From Microglena sp. YARC (taxonomy: Eukaryota > Chlorophyta > Chlorophyceae > Chlamydomonadales > Chlamydomonadaceae), in the NCBI GenBank assembly GCA_022414725.1, contig CM039462.1:74895803-74959802 (forward strand): a stretch of DNA of 64,000 bases, written 5' to 3'. The notes under the pieces were generated by a model. The model saw only the letters and a program-made list of their open reading frames with translations, made no database searches and was not told the origin of the DNA. The position numbers were made by a program, and so were the translations under genes. The first letter of the stretch is position 1; every line of letters begins with the position of its first letter. Shown piece after piece: positions 11,545 through 21,164 of the stretch.

Positions 11545-12440
11545 GGCTGTCCTCTTGGACACTCTAGTTTCTATCGGCTATGCGTAGCAGCTTCTAAGCA
11601 GCAACCTGGATCTCTCTCTGAAGCCATAGCTGTCCTCTTTGACACTGTTGCTCCTATCGGCTATGCGTAGCAGCTTCTAGACAGCTACCAGGATCTCTCT
11701 ATGAAGCCATAGCTGTCCTCTTTGACACTGTTGCTCCTATCGACTATGCGTAGCAGCTTCTAGGCAGCAACCTGGATCTCTCTATGGAGCCATAGCTGTC
11801 CTCTTTGACACAGTTGCTCCTATCGGCTATGCGTAGCAGCTTCTAGACAGCTACCAGGATCTCTCTATGAAGCCATAGATGTCCTCTTTGACACTGTTGC
11901 TCCTATCGGCTATGCGTAGCAGCTTCTAGGCAGCAACCTGGATCTCTCTATGGAGCCATAGCTGTCCTCTTTGACACTGTTGCTCCTATCGGCTATGCGT
12001 AGCAGCTTCTAGACAGCTACCAGGATCTCTCTATGAAGCCATAGCTGTCCTCTTTGACACTGTTGCTCCTATCGGCTATGCGTAGCAGCTTCTAGGCAGC
12101 AACCTGGATCTCTCTATGGAGCCATAGCTGTCCTCTTTGACACTGTTGCTCCTATCGGCTATGCGTAGCAGCTTCTAGACAGCTACCAGGATCTCTCTAT
12201 GAAGCCATAGCTGTCCTCTTTGACACTGTTGCTCCTATCGGCTATGCGTAGCAGCTTCTAGGCAGCAACCTGGATCTCTCTATGGAGCCATAGCTGTCCT
12301 CTTTGACACTGTTGCTCCTATCGGCTATGCGTAGCAGCTTCTAGGCAGCAACCTGGATCTCTCTATGAAGCCATAGCTGTCCTCTTTGACACTGGTGCTC
12401 CTATCGGCTTTGCGTAGCAGCTTCTAGGTAGCTCCCTGTG
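11545..12440. repeat. 83-bp array with 166-bp higher-order period
   Basis: About ten tandem 83-bp units containing GCCATAGCTGTCCTCTTTG, ACACTGTTGCTCCTATCGGC and TATGCGTAGCAGCTTCTAG. Adjacent units alternate between GACAGCTACCAGG with ATGAAGCC and GGCAGCAACCTGG with ATGGAGCC. This makes a 166-bp dimeric higher-order repeat across about 11670-12330. The unit derives from sequence just after the exon c donor (GTAAGTCATCATGGCTGTCC). Confidence 0.9.
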
Positions 12441-12990
12441 TCTCTCCATGAGTCATGGCTATCCGCTTGGATGCTCTTGCCACTACCAGCTATGTTTAGC
12501 AGCTTCTAGGCAGCTCCCCGGGTCTCTACGTAAGTAATGGCTGTCCTCTGAACGCTCAAGTTTCTATTGTCTATACATAGTAGCTTCTAGGAAGCTCCCT
12601 GTGTCTACGTAAGCCATCATGGCTGTCATGACTTGCCAGGGTGCACCTTGTTAGATTCTGTGTCTCTCGGTAAGTCATCATAGCTGTCCTCTTGTACACT
12701 ATTTTGCTACTATCGGCTCATTGTGTCTGTCAGGAAGTCATGGCTGTCATCACTTACCTTGGTCCGCCCCGTTAGATGTTGGGTCTCTGGGTAAGTCATC
12801 ATGGCTGTCCTCTTGTACACTGTTGCTACTATCAGCTCCCTGTGCCTGTCGGGAAGTCATGGCTGTCATCACTTGCCTTGGTCCGCCTCGTCAGATGTTG
12901 GGTCTCTGGGTAAGTCATCATAGCTGTCCTCATGGACACTGTTGCTGCTATTGGCTATGCGTAGCAGCTTCTAGGCAGCTCCCTGTGTCT
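12440..12990 (+). pseudogene. donor-side ghosts of exon c
   Basis: Three copies of the exon's last 40 or so bases and its donor occur near 12628, 12747 and 12866. Each reads like GTCATSACTTGCCTTGGTCC, then CCGTCAGATGTTGGGTCTC, then GGTAAGTCATCATRGCTGTC. Reading frames are damaged relative to the real exon, but the GTAAGT donor is kept. They are separated by partial 83-bp units. Confidence 0.75.
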
Positions 12991-13049
12991 CTCTGTAAGT
13001 CCTGGCTGTCATCCCTGGGTCGTGGCCAACCACCATGACCATTCCTTGT

Positions 13050-13235
13050 TGTAACCTGACGGGTACGTATGTATGTTACCGTCCAGGTCTCATTGATACA
13101 AGCACCTTGGGTGCATACTTGCTTTGTTCATTATGCTTGTTGCACTGCCTGATCTTGCTTGCAACTTGATACCTAAATGTATGTTTCATTCCAGGGGTAG
13201 GCCAAATAGGCTAAAGGGACTTCACCAACCGTGAC
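13050..13235 (+). repeat. dispersed repeat, arm 1 of an inverted pair
   Basis: The segment from GTCTCATTGATACAAGCACC to CAGGGGTAGGCCAAATAGGC and TAAAGGGACTT matches, in inverse orientation, 19071-19215. Short pieces of the terminal motif (CAGTCCAGGGGTAGGCCAAA, TAGGCTAAAGG) recur at about 31404 (+), 39850 (-), 40193 (+) and 52085 (-). This is a dispersed element of unknown class with no coding capacity. The inverted pair encloses the last two exons of the membrane-protein gene. Confidence 0.65.
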
Positions 13236-13263
13236 AGGAATGGCTGAAAAGACAAGTTCTAAG

Positions 13264-13345
13264 ATCGTGTCGCGAGCGACACGGAAAATCGCTTTAGCAG
13301 TCACCGGCAGGGAGTTTCGAAAGTAGTGGAGGAAGTAGCTACTCG
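13264..13345 (+). repeat. partial copy, GCGACG-palindrome family
   Basis: Begins with GTGTCGCGAGCGACACGGAA AATCGC and keeps the palindromic head seen at 58541 and 23980, then diverges and lacks the GGGGGCTCCC end. The following 13345-13640 stretch is unique-looking, with GGACAGACAGAC microsatellite sequence and no supported gene. Confidence 0.45.
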
Positions 13346-13709
13346 TAGCCGAATAGAGCTACAAACATTGAACAACTTTTGTGAAGGATCTTGACCGCTG
13401 CGATGCTGATAACTCTAGTCATGCGCACTCCAACTACGAGCAAAAAATGTGGGTGCGGAGGTGGTCTGAATCGTTCAAATGCCTGGACATCTGTCAGACA
13501 GACGGACAGCGGACAGACAGACGGTGTAGAGAGACACGGGGGGAACTTGGGGGCTGAATGCCCCGGGACCCTGGGGCTTCCAGAGAGGGCTAAAGCGAAA
13601 AAGCTTTGACTTGATAGTTGTTGTATCTTGGTGCTAACCTGACGGGTATGTCACTACGGCAGCTTGTAACCTGTTTATGTTGCTAAGCAGGTGTTCAGGG
13701 TGTAAAAAA

Positions 13710-13854
13710 CCTGTTCAGGGTGTTGAACAGGTGTTCAGGGTGTTAAATACCTATTCAGGGTGTTCAACACCTGTTTATATATATCATTGGTTAAACTTGT
13801 ATTTGTTGAACAAGTGTTTTAGACCCTGAACACCTGTTTAACAACCCGAACAGG
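13710..13854. mobile_element. fold-back MITE, copy 1
   Basis: The ends CCTGTTCAGGGTGTTGAACAGG and, inverted, CCTGTTCGGGTTGTTAAACAGG form terminal inverted repeats. The centre TATCATTGGTTAAACTTGTA matches copy 2 at 20029-20133. Extra direct copies of GTGTTCAGGGTGT at the left end suggest internal duplication of the terminal repeat. No clear target duplication was found. Confidence 0.6.
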
Positions 13855-14167
13855 TGCTGCCTAACCTATGCTGCCGTAGGTTGTACCTCGTTGCAAACGT
13901 CGCAACGCAAGGCCCATTTCCAGCGAGACTTTCACGCCCAACCCAAAACTTTCGCACCAAGACGCTTAATTTGACGCGTCGCACACACAAAACTTTTGCA
14001 CCCAGACGCTTAATTTGCGATGCGTCGCACACACGAAACTGCTTGTGGGGAGTGCCCCTTGGAATCAAACCGAGCGCCAAATGGTTTTCCATTTGTTGTT
14101 TAAGTTTAGGTTGATGGTCCAAATCCTCCCTTTACTGCTTACACTGGGTGGCGACATATTCTTGCAT

Positions 14168-14690
14168 TTAACCCCCCACCCCACCCCCCCCACACACACA
14201 ACCCACAACCCACCACACACACACACCACCTCACCACATACCACCTCACCACACCCCATCACCTCACACCCATCACCTCACACTCCATCACCACACCTCA
14301 CCTCACACCCATCACCCCATCACCTCACCCCACCTCACACCCCATCACCTCACACCCATCACCCCATCACCCTCACCCCACCCCATCACCTCACACCCAT
14401 CACCCCATCACTCACCCCACCCCACCCCATCACCTCACCCCATCACCTCACACCCATCACCTCAACCCACCTCACCCCATCACCTCACACCCATCACCTC
14501 AACCCATCACCTCACACCATCACCCCATCACCTCACCCCACCTCACCCCATCACCTCACACCCATCACCCCATCACCTCGCCCCATCACCTCACCCCACC
14601 TCACACCCATCACCCCATCACCTCACACCCATCACCCCATCACCTCAGCCCACCTCACCCCATCACCTCACACCCCTACTCCCACGTGTT
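14168..14690. repeat. CACC/TCACC microsatellite
   Basis: Imperfect repeats of CACCCATCACCTCA and CCCCATCACC fill about 520 bp of the intron between exons c and d. A long plus-strand open frame exists only because the repeat lacks stops. Confidence 0.9.
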
Positions 14691-15090
14691 GGACCACCTG
14701 TTTGAGAAGAACATGCACACAAGCTCCCGTGAAAGATGAGCTGCACCCTTCCCCCAAACACACACACAACACCCTCCACACACACCACCATACCACACTC
14801 ACATACCGCCAACACACACACACCCATCACCTCACACCCCTACTCCCATGATTTGGACCACCCAGTGTTTGAGAAGAACATGCTCACAAGCTCCCGAGAG
14901 AGATGAGCTGCACCCTTCCCCCAAACACAAACGCCACCCCCACCACACACACCACCATACCACACTCACACACACCACACCACACACCACCAACACACAC
15001 ACCCATCACCTCACACCCCTACTCCCATGATTTGGACCACCCAGTGTTTGAGAAGAACATGCACACAAACTTCCGTGAGAGATGAGCTGC
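14690..15090 (+). pseudogene. three ghost copies of exon d
   Basis: Copies at about 14694, 14853 and 15031 read GACCAC, then GTGTTTGAGAAGAACATG, CACACAAGCTCCCGTGAG and AGATGAGCTG. They match exon d where it encodes DNPMFEKDMYTGSR, but each hits an in-frame TGA shortly after. Each is followed by CACACACC repeats. The period is about 160-180 bp. Confidence 0.75.
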
Positions 15091-15099
15091 TACCTTTCC

Positions 15100-15506
15100 C
15101 CAAACACTCTCACAGCACCCTCCACACACATCCCACGCAATACCACAAACAAATACTATCCCCCCCACACACACACACACATACACACACAATGCCCCCC
15201 TCTCTTTCAGAACGTTCCGGAGAATGCACCAACATCCGCACAATACCATCCGCATAACTCATACACACAAATACCATACCCACACATACACACACAATGC
15301 CTTCCCCCATACACACACTCACACACGTACACATACACACACAATGCTCCCCTCTCCTTCAGAACTTTCTAGCTCCACACAAACATCCACACAATATCCT
15401 CTGCATACACACATGCAAACAAATACCATACTCACACATACACACACACTGCCTTCCCCCCCCAACACACACACACTCACACACACACCGCTCCCCTCTC
15501 CTTCAG
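15100..15506. repeat. CA-rich intron repeats with acceptor copies
   Basis: CACACA and ATACCATA blocks with two decayed acceptor copies (CTCTCTTTCAGAACGTTCCGG at about 15202, CTCTCCTTCAGAACTTTCTAG at about 15352) before the real acceptor CTCTCCTTCAG at 15506. The period is about 150 bp. The last part of the exon c to d intron is therefore a triplicated acceptor unit. Confidence 0.8.
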
Positions 15507-15761
15507 AATGTTCCGGAGACCTGCCTGCCAGTGGTACATGAGATTGACAACCCAATGTTTGAGAAGGATATGTACACTGGCTCCCGGGGGGGGGCTGCGC
15601 CCTCCATCCCTGAGGGGGAGGAGTACGAGATGGGGCCCCCACCCCAGATGGCCCCCGCGCCTGCTCCCAACCCCGCGCTCTCGCGTCGGCAGACAGCCGA
15701 GGTAGAGAGCGATGGAGGGGACGAGTTCCGGCGCTCTCCCAGGGATGATTTCCGTCAACAG
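15507..15761 (+). CDS. membrane-protein exon d
   Basis: The 255-nt, 85-codon, phase-0 exon lies between CTCCTTCAG and CAACAG|GTGGGT. It encodes NVPETCLPVVHEIDNPMFEK, then a Gly/Glu/Pro-rich linker (EEYEMGPPPQMAPAPAPNPA), then RRQTAEVESDGGDEFRRSP and RDDFRQQ. Together with the final exon it looks like a disordered, charged cytosolic tail. A poly-G run of nine at about 15587 is a possible sequencing-length uncertainty. The exon keeps its frame while all upstream and downstream copies break. Confidence 0.6.
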
Positions 15762-16389
15762 GTGGGTTGGCTGGTTGAAGGGGGATTAGGGGGGGGGGGG
15801 GGGGGGGGGCAGGTTGGCTGGCTGGTTGGGTATGTTATGGGGTTGGATGGGAGGGGGCGATGAGTGTGCATGGGTGTAGGTGTGGGTGTATCGGAGTTTA
15901 AGGTGGGAAGGCGTCGGCAGACAGCCAAGGTAGAGAGCGATGGAAGGGACGAGTTTCGGCGCTCACCCAGGGATGATTTCCTTCAACAGGTGGGTCGGCT
16001 GGTTGGGTTGGCTGGCTGGCTGCTTGGGTATGTTAAGGGGTTGGCAGGTGGTTGGATGGGAAGGGCAGATGAGTGTGCGTGGGTGTATGTGTGGGTGTAA
16101 GGGAGTTTAAGGTGGGAATGTGTCGGACAGCCGAGGTAGAGAGCGATGGAGGGGACGAGTTCCAGCGCTCACCCAGAGATGACATCCGTCAACCAGTGGG
16201 TTGGCTGGCTGGTTGGGTTGGTTGGCAGGGGGGCTGGTTGGTTGGCGGGGGGGGGGGGGGGGGCTTGAGATGAGAGGGGTGGATGAGTGTGCAATGGGTG
16301 TATAAAGTGGGAAGGCGACGGGCAGCTTAGGTAGAGAGCGATGGAGAGGACGAGTTCCGGCACTCACCCACGGATGATTGCCGTCAAAT

Positions 16390-16429
<40 letters not shown>

Positions 16430-16790
16430 GTGAGTGAGTAGGGTTGCGTGGGGGGGGGGGGGGGGGGACGAGATGGGCCCCAGTCCGCTCTCAACCCCAT
16501 GCCCTCTCAACGGGCAGCTGAGGTAGAGAACAATTGAGGGGACGAGTTTGAGCGCTCACCTCGCGATGACTTCCGTCAACAGGTGGGTTGGCTGGTTGGG
16601 TTGGCGAGGTTGGCTGGCTGGGTATGTTAGTGGGTTGGGTGGGCTGTGTGAGTAAGTAGGGTAGGCTGAGTGGGTCGGGTGCGCAGTGTGGGAGTGGGGG
16701 GGGTACGAGATGGGCCCCAGTCCGCTCTCAACCCCATGCCCTCTTAACAGGCAGCTGAGGTAGAGAACAATTGAGGGGACGAGTTTGGGT
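15762..16790 (+). pseudogene. donor-side ghosts of exon d
   Basis: Five further copies of the exon's last 70-80 bases and donor lie at about 15910, 16125, 16320, 16505 and 16745. Each repeats CAGACAGCCRAGGTAGAGAG with CGATGGAGGGGACGAGTT and usually CGTCAACAGGTGGGTTGGCT. They alternate with poly-G and GGTTGGCTGGCT simple repeats, including a run of about 40 G near 16390-16428. The period is about 190-230 bp. The last copy is split by a MITE. Confidence 0.8.
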
Positions 16791-16903
16791 CAGGGTACTA
16801 CTAAGCGCTCGCAGTTTTTTCAACCCCCTGTGGACGCAGCATGCAGTTTTTGCGCTTTTTGCACTAAAAAGCGCTGGCCAATTTGGCAAGAAGTAGTACC
16901 CTG
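16791..16903. mobile_element. hAT-like MITE with 8-bp target duplication
   Basis: The 113-bp element starts CAGGGTACTACT and ends AGTAGTACCCTG, a perfect 12-bp terminal inverted repeat. It is flanked by a perfect 8-bp direct repeat GTTTGGGT (16783-16790 and 16904-16911). An 8-bp duplication and CAGGG ends fit the hAT superfamily. The tandem ghost copy at 16539-16575 shows the equivalent uninserted site (GACGAGTTTGAGCGCTCACC), so the insertion postdates that duplication. It has no coding capacity. Confidence 0.85.
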
Positions 16904-17027
16904 GTTTGGGTGCTCACCTCGCGCAGACTTCATTTGGCCATGTGTGTGTGGGGTGTGCATTTGGGCTTGGCTTGGTGGGTGGGGGACCATCCCCTCCCCC
17001 TTTTCTCTGCATATATATTTGCACTTA

Positions 17028-17830
17028 CAGGGCAGCAATGCCAGACCTTCACTTTGAACTAGACATCATTTGTTAACAACCCTGTACAAAACCCATCCCC
17101 TCCACACTGTAACTACACAAAGCACATTTCTGCAACCTGAAACAGGAACTTGACCCATCCCCTTTGCTCTGCCTTTGTCGCCATGGGTTGCGGCAGCAAT
17201 GCCAGACCTTCACTTTGAACTAGACGTGGGCATTGGAATAGTCCCAATTTCATTTGTTAACAACCCTATACAAAACCCATCCCCTTCACACTGTAACTCC
17301 ACAAAGCACACTTGTACAACCCGAAACAGGAACCGTCCCCGTCCCCTTGGCTCTGCCTTTGTATTCCAAGGGTTGTGGCAGCAATGCCAGACCTTCACTC
17401 TGAACTTGCTATGGGCATCGTAAAAGTCCCAACTTCATTTGTTAACGACCCTGTACAAAACCCATCCCCTCCACACTGTAACTGCACAAAGCACATTTCT
17501 ACTTCCCAAAACAGGCACTGCCCCCATCCCCTTTGCTCTGCCTTTGTATTCCATGGGTTGTGGCAGCAATGTCACACATTCACTCTAAACTTGCTATGGG
17601 CATCGCAAAAGTCCCAACTTCATTTGTTAACAAATATATACAATATTACACAATACCCATTTCCTCCACACTGTAACTGCACGAAGCACATTTTTGCAAC
17701 CTGAAACAGGAACTTAACCATCCCCTTTGCTCTGCCTTTGTACTCCATGGGTTGCAGCAGCAATGCCAGACCTTCACTTTGAACTTGCCGTGGGCATCGT
17801 ATGAGTCAAAATTCCACTTTGATAACACCC
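17028..17830. repeat. 160-200 bp tandem array, five units
   Basis: Each unit holds GGCAGCAATGCCAGACCTTC, CTTTGAACTTG, CATTTGTTAACAACCCTGTA, CCCATCCCCTCCACACTGTA and CCTTTGCTCTGCCTTTGT. Units begin near 17031, 17192, 17370, 17552 and 17755. The start resembles the final-exon motif GGCAACAATGCCGGCAGCAG, so the array may be an older set of ghosts of that exon. No intact exon was found here. Confidence 0.8.
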
Positions 17831-18798
17831 TAAATATGAACTCTCCCCCTCACCTGACCTCACCTCTCCTCACTTCACCTCACCTCTCCTCACCTCTCCT
17901 CACCTCTCCTCACCTCTCCTCACCTCTCCTCACCTCCCTCTACCATGCCGTGCCTATTTAGTCACATGGTTTGGGCAACAATGCCGGCAGCAGTGGGCAG
18001 TACTCTCAAGACTTCGGGCAGCACAACAACTTTGTAGTCGATGGGTTGTGGCAGCAATGCCAGGCCTTCACTTTGAACTTGCTATGGGCATCGTATTAGT
18101 CAAAATTCCACTTTTATAACACCCTAAATATGAACTATCCCCCTCACCTGACCTCACCTCTCCCCACCTCACCTCTCCTCACCTCTCCCCACCTCTCCTC
18201 ACCTCTCCTCACCTCTCCTCACCTCCCTCTACCATGCCGTGCCTATTTAGTCACATTGTTTCGGCAACAATGCTGGCGGCAGTGGGCAGTACTCTCAAGA
18301 CTTCGGGCAGCACAACAACTTTGTAGTCGATGGGTTGTGGCAGCAATGCCAGACCTTCACTTTGAACTTGCCGTGGGCATCGTATGAGTCAAAATTCCAC
18401 TTTTATAACACCCTAAATATGAACTCTCCCCCTCACCTGACCTCACCTCTCCTCACTTCACCTCACCTCTCCTCACCTCTCCTCACCTCTCCTCACCTCT
18501 CCTCACCTCCCTCTACCATGCCGTGCCTATTTAGTCACATGGTTTGGGCAACAATGCCGGCAGCAGTGGGCAGTACTCTCAAGACTTCGGGCAGCACAAC
18601 AACTTTGTAGTCGATGGGTTGTGGCAGCAATGCCAGACCTTCACTTTGAACTTGCTATGGGCATCGTATTAGTCAAAATTCCACTTTTATAACACCCTAA
18701 ATATGAACTATCCCCCTCACCTGACCTCACCTCTCCCCACCTCACCTCTCCCCACCTCTCCCCACCTCACCTCCCTCTGCTGTGCCTTGCCTATTTAG
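17830..18798 (+). pseudogene. three ghosts of the final exon with CT-rich acceptors
   Basis: Units of about 266-289 bp each have a long CTCACCTCTC tract, then CTATTTAGTCACATGGTTT, GGCAACAATGCCGGCAGCAG and TGGGCAGTACTCTCAAGAC. Exon-like parts start at about 17961, 18250 and 18536. Each keeps the TTTAG acceptor and reads SHG(L/F)GNNAGSSGQYSQDFG, then reaches TTTGTAG in place of the exon's continuation. Confidence 0.8.
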
Positions 18799-19059
18799 TC
18801 ACATGGTTTCGGCAACAATGCCGGCAGTAGTAGGCAGTACTCCCAGGAATTCGGGCAACACAACAACTTCAACTCAGGGCGCGCCCCGGCACAGAATCGG
18901 CCCGTATCCCCTAGTAGCAGGAGCAGAGACCCGTCACAGAGTCGTCCCATCTCTCCTGTTGGCAGGGGCAGGAAGCCAGGGCGCCAACCCAGCCAACAGA
19001 GAAGAGATCCCAGTCGGGAACCCAGCCCTGGCCCAAGATATTCAGGGGATGAGTATTAG
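18799..19059 (+). CDS. membrane-protein final exon with stop
   Basis: The acceptor is GCCTATTTAG and the frame is open from SHGFGNNAGSSRQYSQEFG through an Arg/Ser/Pro/Gln-rich tail (RSRDPSQSRPISPVGRGRK, QRRDPSREPSPGPRYSGDEY) to TAG at 19057. It is 86 codons plus stop, phase 0, so it can follow exon d directly. The composition is typical of a disordered, phosphorylatable tail. A copy of a dispersed repeat begins 11 bp after the stop, so the 3' UTR probably contains it. Confidence 0.65.
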   Translation, partial: SHGFGNNAGSSRQYSQEFGQHNNFNSGRAPAQNRPVSPSSRSRDPSQSRPISPVGRGRKPGRQPSQQRRDPSREPSPGPRYSGDEY

Positions 19060-19070
19060 ATCCCCGGCTT

Positions 19071-19215
19071 GGCAAGTTCCTTTAGCCTATTTGGCCTACC
19101 GCGTGGACTGTAACAACAGACATTTAGATAGCAGGTTGCAAGCAAGCTAAGGCAGTGCAACAGGCGGAATGAACAAAGCAGGTATGCGCCCAAGGTGCTT
19201 GTATCAATAAGACCT
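19071..19215 (-). repeat. dispersed repeat, arm 2 of the inverted pair
   Basis: The reverse complement of 13050-13235 with small differences, from CCTTTAGCCTATTTGGCCTA through CCAAGGTGCTTGTATCAATA. It starts 11 bp after the membrane-gene stop codon. A transcript spanning both arms could fold back, with the last two exons in the loop. Confidence 0.65.
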
Positions 19216-19494
19216 GGTAGTGTTGTCTGCAGACATAGGGTACCGGTTCAGCAACAGACAACGGCCTTAAGGATACTGCCAATAACATCCACACAGGCAC
19301 TAAAATGGTCAAGATAATGCCAATAACAACACACATACATTTAAATGATCAAGGTAATACCTATAACAAAATACACACATGCATGTTAATTGTCAAATTA
19401 CAGGAAGACAGGAAAAGGGTAACAAAAACAGACAGGATGCAAATGCTTAGGCATGTGCAAAGATGCATGCATGCATACAGATCCCTGATATGGA

Positions 19495-19800
19495 TAATCC
19501 AGGACCAAGGGATGCGCAGTATGCCTCTCAGGACTCAGGGGCTAACCCTGACTTGGGTAATCCAGGACCAAGAGATGCGCAGTATGCCTGTCAGGACTCT
19601 GGGGCTAACCCTGACTTGGGTAATCCAGGACCAAGAGATGCGCAGTATGCCTGTCAGGACTCTGGGGCTAACCCTGACTTGGGTAATCCAGGACCAAGAG
19701 ATGCGCAGCATGCCTCTCAGGACTCTGGGGCTAACCCTGACTTAGGCAATCCAGGACCAAGAGATGCGCAGGTATACCTCTCAGGACTCTGGGGCAAAGA
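19495..19800. repeat. 63-bp minisatellite that keeps an open frame
   Basis: Five copies of a 63-bp unit (GGTAATCCAGGACCAAGAGA, TGCGCAGTATGCCTCTCAGG, ACTCTGGGGCTAACCCTGAC). Since 63 is divisible by three, one plus-strand frame reads a 21-residue repeat such as NPGPRDAQYASQDSGANPDL with only S/C-type changes. It could be a real repetitive coding exon or simply a young array. No splice signals or flanking gene are evident. Confidence 0.85.
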
Positions 19801-19847
19801 CGGAAAGCAGCCTCTCTACATCTCGTGATTGGCCCATCGTATATCTT

Positions 19848-19955
19848 ACCCACATATACAGCCACCTACACACCCACATACCCACATACACAGCCACCTA
19901 CACACCCACATACGCACCTACACAGCCACCTGCACACCCACATACCCACATACAT
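19848..19955. repeat. CACATAC/CACCTACA microsatellite
   Basis: Short array of ACACCCACATACCCACATAC and CAGCCACCTACACACC between the 63-bp minisatellite and the second fold-back MITE. A partial repeat of TCTCGTGATTGGYCC flanks it on both sides (19822 and 19982), so the array may lie inside a direct duplication. Confidence 0.7.
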
Positions 19956-20028
19956 CGTCAGGATATTCTCCATTGTCTCCATCTCGTGATTGGTCCGTCT
20001 CTCCTTGTAGCCATACAGCATCATGCAC

Positions 20029-20133
20029 CCTATTCAGGTTGTTAAACAGGTGTTTAGGGTGTAAAACACCTGTTTATGTACATCATTGGTTAAACATGTA
20101 GTTGTTGAACGCCTCTTTAACAACCTGAACAGG
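20029..20133. mobile_element. fold-back MITE, copy 2
   Basis: The ends CCTATTCAGGTTGTTAAACA and, inverted, CCTGTTCAGGTTGTTAAAGA are matching inverted repeats around a core (ATCATTGGTTAAACATGTAG) shared with 13710-13854. Length is about 105 bp. The sub-terminal TTTAGGGTGTAAAACACC is itself palindromic. No clear target duplication. Confidence 0.7.
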
Positions 20134-20139
20134 CGCAGG

Positions 20140-21160
20140 CTTCAGTAGGGTAGGTATCCTGGGCCAAGGGATGACTGCCAAGTTACTGTGCACAGTAAAA
20201 AGTGACAGGGTTTTCTCTTTTTGTCAAAAAGGAGTACGGTAGACAGTTTGGCGGACGCAACAAGAAGTGTGGTGAATGCTAGGGTAGTAACTTGGACTTA
20301 GTTGCATGGCTCCACTAAAGAGAGATTTAATTCTCGGTTGTCCTGGGCCAAGGGATGGCTACCAAGTTCCTGTGCACAGTCAAATGTGACAGGGTTTGCT
20401 CATCCTGTCAACAAGGAGTAGACAGGTTGGCGGACGCGACAAGTATGGGATACGCTATGGTAGCAACGTGATCTTGAACTTGCTTGCATGTGATGGATTC
20501 ACTAAAGAGGGAGTCAATCCTAGGTGATCCTGGGCCAGGAGATGACTGCCAAGTCCCTATGGATAGTCCAAATGAGTAGACAGTTTGGTGGACGCAACAT
20601 GTGTGTGATACGCCATGGTAGTTCCGTGATATTGAACTTGCTTGAATGGCTCCACTCAAGAGAGAGCCGATTCTAGGTGATCCTGGGCCAGGATATGTCT
20701 GCCAAGTCCCTATGGATAGTCGAAATGAGTAGACAGTTTGGTGGACGCAACATGTGTGTGATACGCCATGGTAGTTCCGTGATATTGAACTTGCTTGCAT
20801 GGCTCCACTCAAGAGAGAGCCGATTCTAGGTGATCCTGGGCCAGGAGATGACTGCCAAGTCCCTATGGATAGTCCAAATGAGTTGACAGTTTGGCGGACG
20901 CAACATGTGTGGAACACGCTGTGGTAGTAACGTGATCTTGAACTTGCTTGCATGGCTCCACTAATGAGAGAGCCAATTCTAGGTGATCCTTTGCCGGGGG
21001 ACGATTGCAAAATCCCTGCGGATAGTCCAAAGAATGGACAGTTTGGTGGACGCAACATGTGTGGGATATGCTATGGTAGTAACGGGATATTGAATCGGTT
21101 GCTGGCTCCACTAAAGAGAGATCAAACTCCGGCTGATCCTAGGCCATATGTGTGATACAC
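20140..21160. repeat. 153-bp tandem array
   Basis: Six to seven units with GATCCTGGGCCAGGAGATGA, CTGCCAAGTCCCTATGGATA, GACAGTTTGGTGGACGCAAC and CTTGAACTTGCTTGCATGGC. The central units (20520-20990) repeat at 153-154 bp; the first ones are longer. Because 153 is divisible by three, a 216-codon minus-strand frame stays open across it, but it is a periodic translation of the repeat with no other support. GAACTTGCTTGCATGGCTCC resembles the SINE-tail family. Confidence 0.85.
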
Positions 21161-21164
21161 AGTA

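Larger units (their letters stand above)
7142..19059 (+). other. gene span: unrecognised membrane protein, 3' part
   Basis: Five exons (7142-7210, 10085-10230, 11430-11532, 15507-15761, 18799-19059) join in one frame with GT-AG junctions and matching phases (0, 2/1, 0, 0) and end in TAG. The protein segment has about three hydrophobic stretches, then an acidic and proline-rich linker, then an Arg/Ser/Pro/Gln-rich tail. This suggests a multi-pass membrane protein with a cytosolic C-terminal tail. I do not recognise the family. The 5' end is not seen: it may lie beyond the 7-kb satellite or outside the window. Introns make up about 95 percent of the span and consist mostly of ghost exon copies and simple repeats. 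Confidence 0.6.

Noticed and set aside
20408..21111. 216-codon minus-strand protein with 51-residue repeats
   Set aside because: Explained by the 153-bp tandem array; no splice sites, start context or homologue recognised.
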